Below, in pieces: positions 14,196 to 18,347 of a DNA stretch of 18,347 nucleotides. The notes under the pieces are model-generated. The model searched no databases. It had not been told where the DNA came from and was given only the letters and a program-made list of their open reading frames with translations. The translations under genes and the position numbers were made by a program. The DNA is taken from assembly GCA_031278495.1 (NCBI GenBank), contig JAITKG010000172.1, positions 1 to 18,347 of the forward strand. Reading direction: 5' to 3'. Positions within the stretch are counted from its first letter, which is position 1, and the number at the start of each line of letters is the position of its first letter. Source of the DNA: Prevotellaceae bacterium (GTDB taxonomy: Bacteria > Bacteroidota > Bacteroidia > Bacteroidales > UBA932).

Positions 14196-14274
14196 TTAGA
14201 GAAGTTAGAATGCTTGACGTAGCTGCTAACGGCTTTGTAAAATCTGTAAATCCGTAAACCTGTAAATCTATAAA
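14196..14274. repeat. Partial tandem-repeat module (copy 7)
   Basis: A weak left repeat (TTAGAGAAGTTAGAA, 14195-14209), a poorly conserved centre around GCTTGACGTAGC (14214-14225) and a clear right array of TTTGTAAA, TCTGTAAA, TCCGTAAA, CCTGTAAA and TCTATAAA units (14234-14274). Lies between the convergent nth and recR genes; no strong hairpin terminator is seen there. Confidence 0.6.
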
Positions 14275-14281
14275 TCGCCTT

Positions 14282-14899
14282 TTATTGTTCGCTGGAAAAG
14301 GGCTGGCGGTTTTTGATAGAGCGTCCGAGCGTGAGTTCGTCGGTATATTCCAGTTCGTCGCCAAAACCCACGCCACGCGCAATGGTAGTAATAGCAACAG
14401 GAAAATCGCGCAATTTTTTGTACAAATAGAAACAGGTCGTTTCGCCTTCCATCGTAGTGCTTAGTGCAAGGATAATTTCCTTTATATTACCGGCAGCGGC
14501 GCGTTGCAGGAGCGGTTCAACCGTTAAATCATTCGGACCAATGCCATCCATCGGCGAGATGATGCCGCCCAAGACATGGTACACGCCATTATACTGCTGC
14601 GTATTTTCAATGCTCAACACCTCGCGGATAGTTTCCACCACGCATACAATGCTGTGGTCGCGGCGCGGATTGCTGCAAATAGCACACTCGTCGGCGTCGG
14701 AAAGCGTGTGGCACACGGTGCAATGTTTTATTTCATTGCGCAACATGATAAAAGTATTGCCGAACCGCTCAACGTCTTCACGCGGCTGTTTCAACAAGTG
14801 TAACACCAGCCGCAGGGCGGTTTTCCTGCCTATGCCCGGCAATTTTGCTAATTCTTCTACGGCGGCTGTTAATAATCTGGAAGGAAGTTCGGGAAACAC
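14282..14899 (-). CDS. recR: Recombination mediator RecR
   Basis: 205 residues, normal for RecR. It acts with RecO (and RecF) to load RecA on gapped DNA. A helix-hairpin-helix (LPGIGRKTALRL, 20-31), a four-cysteine zinc site (C60, C63, C72, C75), a Toprim domain (about 83-170, IVCVVET) and the YHVLGGIISPMDGIGP segment (107-122) are all present. The start is GTG: upstream in frame there is no ATG before a stop within the GAGTTAT array. Last gene of the - strand run beginning with rfbD. Confidence 0.95.
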   Translation of the reverse strand: MFPELPSRLLTAAVEELAKLPGIGRKTALRLVLHLLKQPREDVERFGNTFIMLRNEIKHCTVCHTLSDADECAICSNPRRDHSIVCVVETIREVLSIENTQQYNGVYHVLGGIISPMDGIGPNDLTVEPLLQRAAAGNIKEIILALSTTMEGETTCFYLYKKLRDFPVAITTIARGVGFGDELEYTDELTLGRSIKNRQPFSSEQ

Positions 14900-14906
14900 G
14901 AAAGTG

Positions 14907-14964
14907 GAGTTATGAGTTAAGAGTTATGAGTTAAGAACACTGGCGCGACATTATTCATTATTCA
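14907..14964. repeat. Tripartite tandem-repeat module (copy 8)
   Basis: Left array of four perfect 7-bp units alternating GAGTTAT and GAGTTAA (14907-14934), GC-rich centre CACTGGCGCGACA (14938-14950), right array of two TTATTCA units plus TT (14951-14966). The right array encodes the last four residues (MNNE) and stop of the thioesterase on the - strand. Confidence 0.85.
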
Positions 14965-15352
14965 TTGGTAAGAGTTTGGCTACGGCTTCGGGCGGACGGA
15001 CAGGGTGATGCGTGGCGGCGTCCACAAAAGCCAGTGTAGTGCTGCCGGTGCAAATGAGTTGTGCGGATTCATTATATATTTCGTACGTGAAACAAATGCG
15101 TGCTGTGATTTTCCCGCTGATTTTGGTACGTATGGTTAATATTTCATCGTAGCCGGCAGAAAGGAAATAGCGGCATTCCGTCGAAATAACCGGCATCAAC
15201 ACCCCATCCGCTTCTATACCCGCATAAGAAATACCGCGCGCCCGGATAAATTCCGTGCGCCCTATTTCAAAATAGCGGATATAGTTGGAATGATGTACTA
15301 CGCCCATACTGTCGGTTTCGTAGTACTGTACGCGGATTTTGGTTTCGTGCAT
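14951..15352 (-). CDS. Hot-dog fold acyl-CoA thioesterase (4HBT family)
   Basis: 133 residues, a single 4-hydroxybenzoyl-CoA thioesterase-type hot-dog domain, similar to YbgC/FadM proteins. The signature YYETDSMGVVHHSNYIRYFE (10-29) includes the likely catalytic D14 and the HHSNY loop. Expected to hydrolyse acyl-CoA thioesters; the actual chain is unknown. It lies between recR and phosphosugar mutase in a probable operon (spacers 51 and 47 bp, no promoter seen). The C-terminal residues MNNE are written by the tandem array of module 8, so the tail may be an acquired extension. Confidence 0.88.
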   Translation of the reverse strand: MHETKIRVQYYETDSMGVVHHSNYIRYFEIGRTEFIRARGISYAGIEADGVLMPVISTECRYFLSAGYDEILTIRTKISGKITARICFTYEIYNESAQLICTGSTTLAFVDAATHHPVRPPEAVAKLLPMNNE

Positions 15353-15380
15353 GAGTTATTGATATGATGATGTAATAATA

Positions 15381-15421
15381 TACCGGCGTCAGCCAATTTT
15401 TAATTCCCAATTTTCAATTCC
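15381..15421. repeat. Partial tandem-repeat module (copy 9)
   Basis: GC-rich centre CCGGCGTCAGCC (15383-15394), then four 7-bp units CAATTTT, TAATTCC, CAATTTT, CAATTCC (15394-15421). On the - strand the array encodes the last six residues (ELKIGN) and TAA stop of the phosphosugar mutase. The centre shares GCCGGCGTCAGCC-like sequence with module 3. Confidence 0.8.
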
Positions 15422-17133
15422 CCTGCGATACGTGCAAACTTTTCGTCTAATGCTTTCGACACATTGCTGTAGTCTTCCTTGCCTGATAGCTGGGCTTGCA
15501 CGCCGAAATAGAATTTTATTTTCGGCTCGGTGCCCGACGGACGTACAGAAACAATCGTACCGCCGGCAGTGATATATTGCAATACGTCGGATTTGGCAAA
15601 AGGTAGCGGGCAGCGTTCGCCGGTGCGCACATCAAGGGTTTCCGATGCGAGGTAATCATGAATGACCGCCACGCTGTCGCCGTCGATGCTTTGCAATGGA
15701 CGGTTGCGGAAATTTTTCATCATTTCCCGGATTTGTTCCAAACCGTCTTTACCTTCTTTCGTAATAGCGATAAGCGTTTCCTTGAAGAACCCGAATTGCA
15801 TATACACGTCCAGCAATACATCAAACAGCGATTTACCCTGCACTGCCGCCCATGCCGCCATTTCTGCAATAGCGCAAGAGGTTGTTACCGCGTCCTTGTC
15901 GCGTACAAACTCGCCCACATTGAAACCGAAACTCTCTTCGCCGCCACAGATAAAGGTTTTCTTCCCTTCCTGCTCGCGGATGATTTCTGCAATATACTTG
16001 AAGCCGGTGAACACATTGAATACTTCCACACCGAAATGCTCTGCAATACGCCTCATCAGGTCGGTCGTAACGATAGTTTTGATGATATATTCCTTGCCGG
16101 TCAGTTTTCCCAGTTCTTTCCACCGCCGCAATATATAATAAGTCAGCAGCGAGTTGGTCTGGTTGCCGTTGAGCAGCATAAATTCGCCTTGCGGATTACG
16201 GATAGCCAATCCCGTACGGTCGGCGTCAGGGTCGGTGGCGATGATAAAGTCGGCGCCGGTACAAAGGGCTTTGTCCAACGCCATCTTCAAGGCGGTAGGT
16301 TCTTCGGGGTTGGGCGATTGCACCGTCGGGAAATTGCCGTCGGGCACATCCTGCTCCGGCACGTGGATAATATTGGTAAAACCTTTCCGTTTCAGTGCTT
16401 CGGGCACTAATGTAATACCCGTTCCGTGCAGCGGCGTATAGACAATGCGCAAGCCGGGATGCTTGGCTACCGCTTCAGGCGACAGCGTCAATTCTATGAC
16501 TTTGGCGAGATAGGCTTCATCAATATCTTTCCCGATACGTTGAATAGCGCTTTCGTTCCCTTCAAACTTCACCTGCGACGGATCGGTGATTTTCGTTACT
16601 TCGCCGATGATATTTTTATCGTGCGGCACGGTTACCTGTGCACCGTCGTTCCAATAGGCTTTGTAGCCGTTATATGCTTTCGGGTTATGCGAAGCGGTAA
16701 TCACCACGCCGCCCTGGCAACCCAGTTGGCGAACGGCAAAACTCAACTCCGGCGTGGGGCGCAAGGATTCGAAGAGGAATACCTTTATGCCGTTGGCGGC
16801 AAAAACGCCCGCTGTAACTTGGGCAAAAAAAGAACTGTTGTTGCGGCAGTCGTAGGCGATAGCGACTTTTATTTCCGGCAAATCGGGAAAACTTTTCCGC
16901 AGGTAATTAGCCAGCCCCTGCGTAGCCATGCCGACGGTATATTTGTTCATCCGGTTCGTTCCAACGCCCATGATGCCCCGCAATCCGCCAGTGCCAAATT
17001 CCAAATTCCGGTAAAAACTTTCCGTGAGTTCGGCATTATCTGCCGCCAATAATGCACGTACCTGCGCTTTGGTTTCCTCATCGTAGCTACCGTCGAGCCA
17101 CTGTTGGGCGCGTTGTTTTACTAATTCATTCAT
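15400..17133 (-). CDS. Phosphosugar mutase (phosphoglucomutase/phosphomannomutase)
   Basis: 577 residues from the ATG at 17133, the usual size for the long alpha-D-phosphohexomutase group. It interconverts hexose 1- and 6-phosphates, feeding sugar-nucleotide and polysaccharide synthesis. Four family motifs are visible: the phosphoserine loop TASHNP with S148, the metal site DPDADR (D301, D303, D305), the sugar loop GGEESFGF (397-404) and the phosphate loop RPSGTEPK (531-538). A longer frame (start 17202) is rejected because it would overlap the rfbD stop and adds no family sequence. It follows rfbD by 26 bp, so co-transcription is likely. Glucose versus mannose preference cannot be decided from the motifs. 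Confidence 0.93.
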   Translation of the reverse strand: MNELVKQRAQQWLDGSYDEETKAQVRALLAADNAELTESFYRNLEFGTGGLRGIMGVGTNRMNKYTVGMATQGLANYLRKSFPDLPEIKVAIAYDCRNNSSFFAQVTAGVFAANGIKVFLFESLRPTPELSFAVRQLGCQGGVVITASHNPKAYNGYKAYWNDGAQVTVPHDKNIIGEVTKITDPSQVKFEGNESAIQRIGKDIDEAYLAKVIELTLSPEAVAKHPGLRIVYTPLHGTGITLVPEALKRKGFTNIIHVPEQDVPDGNFPTVQSPNPEEPTALKMALDKALCTGADFIIATDPDADRTGLAIRNPQGEFMLLNGNQTNSLLTYYILRRWKELGKLTGKEYIIKTIVTTDLMRRIAEHFGVEVFNVFTGFKYIAEIIREQEGKKTFICGGEESFGFNVGEFVRDKDAVTTSCAIAEMAAWAAVQGKSLFDVLLDVYMQFGFFKETLIAITKEGKDGLEQIREMMKNFRNRPLQSIDGDSVAVIHDYLASETLDVRTGERCPLPFAKSDVLQYITAGGTIVSVRPSGTEPKIKFYFGVQAQLSGKEDYSNVSKALDEKFARIAGELKIGN

Positions 17134-17159
17134 AATCCAAATTATTTTAAGGTTTAATT

Positions 17160-18023
17160 TTAAGGTTTGTTTCCTGTGACTAAATCTAAAGCATCCTGCC
17201 AATGGGGAGCAGTGATACCATAGGTATTTTTAATTTTTTCACAATTCAATACGCTGTACTGCGGGCGGTGGGCTTTTGTCGGATATTCCGCCGTAGTGCA
17301 AGGCAACACGCGGCACGGGCATTTGCTCTTTTCCATAATCTGCTGCGCAAAATCGTACCATGAACATGCGCCGGCATTTGTATAGTGGAAAATGCCGTGC
17401 GTAAACCGTTGCGGCGCATCTGCTATTTGTGCGGCTATTTGCAACAAGGCGTCTGCTAAATCGCCGGCGCTGGTGGGCGAACCAAACTGGTCGTTGACTA
17501 CTTTCAATTCCTTGCGCTCTGCGCCCAGTCGCAACATGGCGGTAAAAAAATTCGCTCCTACCGCCGAGTACAGCCATGCCGTACGCACCACCAACCCCCG
17601 CTTGTACGATAATACCGCCTGTTCCCCTTCCAGCTTGGTTTCGCCGTAAACCGACAACGGGTTCACAGGGTCGGTTTCCAGATAAGGCGTAGTTTTATTG
17701 CCGTCGAATACATAGTCGGTAGATACATGCAGCAAGTATGCGCCAACAGGCAACGCCGCCGCCACCAAATGACCGACAGCTACGGCATTGACCAGTTCCG
17801 CCAACGGGCGTTCATCTTCCGCCTTGTCCACCGCCGTGTAAGCAGCGGCATTGATGATGCAACCCGGACGGTGCATTTCCACAAATTCTACTACCTCATT
17901 GCGGTTAGTGATATTCAATTCCTCCACGTCCGTAGCTATCAGCGCCAGTTGCGGAAAACGGACGGCGGCAGCCTGAAGCGCGCTACCCAATTGACCTTTA
18001 CTGCCTGTGATTAAAATTTTCAT
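17160..18023 (-). CDS. rfbD: dTDP-4-dehydrorhamnose reductase
   Basis: 287 residues, an extended short-chain dehydrogenase/reductase. It performs the last step of dTDP-L-rhamnose synthesis, using NAD(P)H. The N-terminal dinucleotide-binding loop is TGSKGQLG (6-13). Catalytic residues are T102 in STDYVFDG and Y126/K130 in YGETK. The rest of the rhamnose genes (rfbA, rfbB, rfbC) are not in the window. First gene of the - strand run rfbD, phosphosugar mutase, thioesterase, recR, with an exact Bacteroidota promoter 28 bp upstream of the ATG. Confidence 0.94.
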   Translation of the reverse strand: MKILITGSKGQLGSALQAAAVRFPQLALIATDVEELNITNRNEVVEFVEMHRPGCIINAAAYTAVDKAEDERPLAELVNAVAVGHLVAAALPVGAYLLHVSTDYVFDGNKTTPYLETDPVNPLSVYGETKLEGEQAVLSYKRGLVVRTAWLYSAVGANFFTAMLRLGAERKELKVVNDQFGSPTSAGDLADALLQIAAQIADAPQRFTHGIFHYTNAGACSWYDFAQQIMEKSKCPCRVLPCTTAEYPTKAHRPQYSVLNCEKIKNTYGITAPHWQDALDLVTGNKP

Positions 18024-18050
18024 CTGTTATGTACCTTATATTTGGGGTAG

Positions 18051-18081
18051 CAAATGTAAGAAAAAAAAAATTAACCACAAA
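18051..18081 (-). promoter_or_regulatory. Promoter of the rfbD-recR operon
   Basis: On the - strand, TTTG (18081-18078), 19-bp spacer, TACATTTG (18058-18051): exact fit. It is the only good match upstream of the four - strand genes. The remaining spacer 18082-18189 is AT-rich and shows no gene or module. Confidence 0.78.
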
Positions 18082-18189
18082 CGGTAAAAATTTCAAAATT
18101 CAAAGGGCAAATTCAACTATTTTCTTTTTCTTTAAATATCCGGTGGCATTGGGTAGTTGCGTCTGCCGGCGAAATTTTTTCCCTATAAA

Positions 18190-18221
18190 TTTGCACAATT
18201 CCAAATTTTAGGTTACTTTTG
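18190..18221 (+). promoter_or_regulatory. Promoter of tRNA-Asn
   Basis: TTTG at 18190-18193, 20-bp spacer, TACTTTTG at 18214-18221, 13 bp before the mature tRNA. Confidence 0.75.
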
Positions 18222-18234
18222 CAATCCGAAAAAT

Positions 18235-18308
18235 TCCTCAGTAGCTCAGTTGGTCAGAGCATCTGACTGTTAATCAGAGGGTCCCAGGTTCAAGTCCTGG
18301 CTGAGGAG
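18235..18308 (+). tRNA. tRNA-Asn (anticodon GUU)
   Basis: Full cloverleaf. Acceptor TCCTCAG (18235-18241) pairs with CTGAGGA (18301-18307), discriminator G18308. The anticodon stem TCTGA/TCAGA encloses loop CTGTTAA with GTT at 18269-18271. T-arm CCAGG-TTCAAGT-CCTGG. CCA is not encoded (GCAAAA follows), unlike the tRNA-Lys in the same window. Confidence 0.97.
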
Positions 18309-18314
18309 CAAAAG

Positions 18315-18345
18315 AAACTTACTGCGCTGGCGGTAAGTTTTTTAT
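18315..18345 (+). terminator. Intrinsic terminator of tRNA-Asn
   Basis: An 8-bp stem AAACTTAC (18315-18322) / GTAAGTTT (18333-18340), 10-nt loop, followed by TTTATTA. Directly downstream of the tRNA at the window edge. Confidence 0.8.
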
Positions 18346-18347
18346 TA

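Noticed and set aside
15658..16410. 250-codon + strand frame
   Set aside because: Shadow of the phosphosugar mutase, whose four family motifs are intact on the - strand.
17134..17202. Longer start for the phosphosugar mutase (600 residues)
   Set aside because: The added 23 residues come from the spacer and overlap the rfbD stop; family members start near MNELVKQRAQ.
18029..18211. 60-codon + strand frame before tRNA-Asn
   Set aside because: Low-complexity AT-rich translation across the rfbD promoter; no ribosome binding site.

Overview
The window looks like chromosomal DNA of a Bacteroidota bacterium, most likely of the order Bacteroidales. The evidence is a recurring promoter form, TTTG then 19-20 bp then TAnnTTTG, seen upstream of several genes and both tRNAs. 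Also pointing this way are two exported DUF5106/thioredoxin-like proteins, the long (387 aa) form of PurM, and a Bacteroidota-type phage integrase with a HicAB pair. Base composition is near balanced in the core genes and clearly AT-richer between about 4440 and 6920. The species cannot be named from this sequence.

Layout, left to right. 1-475 is gene-free and packed with short tandem repeats. 530-4288 (+) is a run of two tandem paralogous periplasmic thioredoxin-fold proteins followed, with a 4-base overlap, by a DnaQ/ExoX-like 3'-5' exonuclease. tRNA-Lys(UUU) at 4360 is followed by a small AT-rich island: tyrosine recombinase, hicA toxin, hicB antitoxin and a small membrane protein. 6978-8813 (-) is a two-gene operon of an RNase D-like DEDDy exonuclease and RlmI-like 23S rRNA methyltransferase. 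purM (-, 8981-10144) is divergent from folP-comEC-nth (+, 10413-14195). 14282-18023 (-) reads rfbD, phosphosugar mutase, hot-dog thioesterase, recR. tRNA-Asn(GUU) closes the window.

The genes are mostly housekeeping: DNA uptake and repair (comEC, nth, recR, exonucleases), purine and folate synthesis (purM, folP), sugar-nucleotide and cell-surface supply (rfbD, phosphosugar mutase) and rRNA modification (rlmI). I see no defence system beyond the HicAB toxin-antitoxin pair.

The most unusual signal is non-coding. Nearly every spacer at the 3' end of a gene carries a three-part module: an array of 7-8 bp AT-rich tandem repeats, a 10-17 bp GC-rich core resembling GGCGTCAGC or GCTGGCGCGCCAGC, and a second array of a different 7-8 bp unit. 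Nine complete or partial copies are visible. They are absent from the spacers that hold only divergent or head promoters, and in several genes they supply the stop codon and even the last amino acids. I know of no named element in Bacteroidota with this build; it recalls the heptanucleotide STRR repeats of cyanobacteria.
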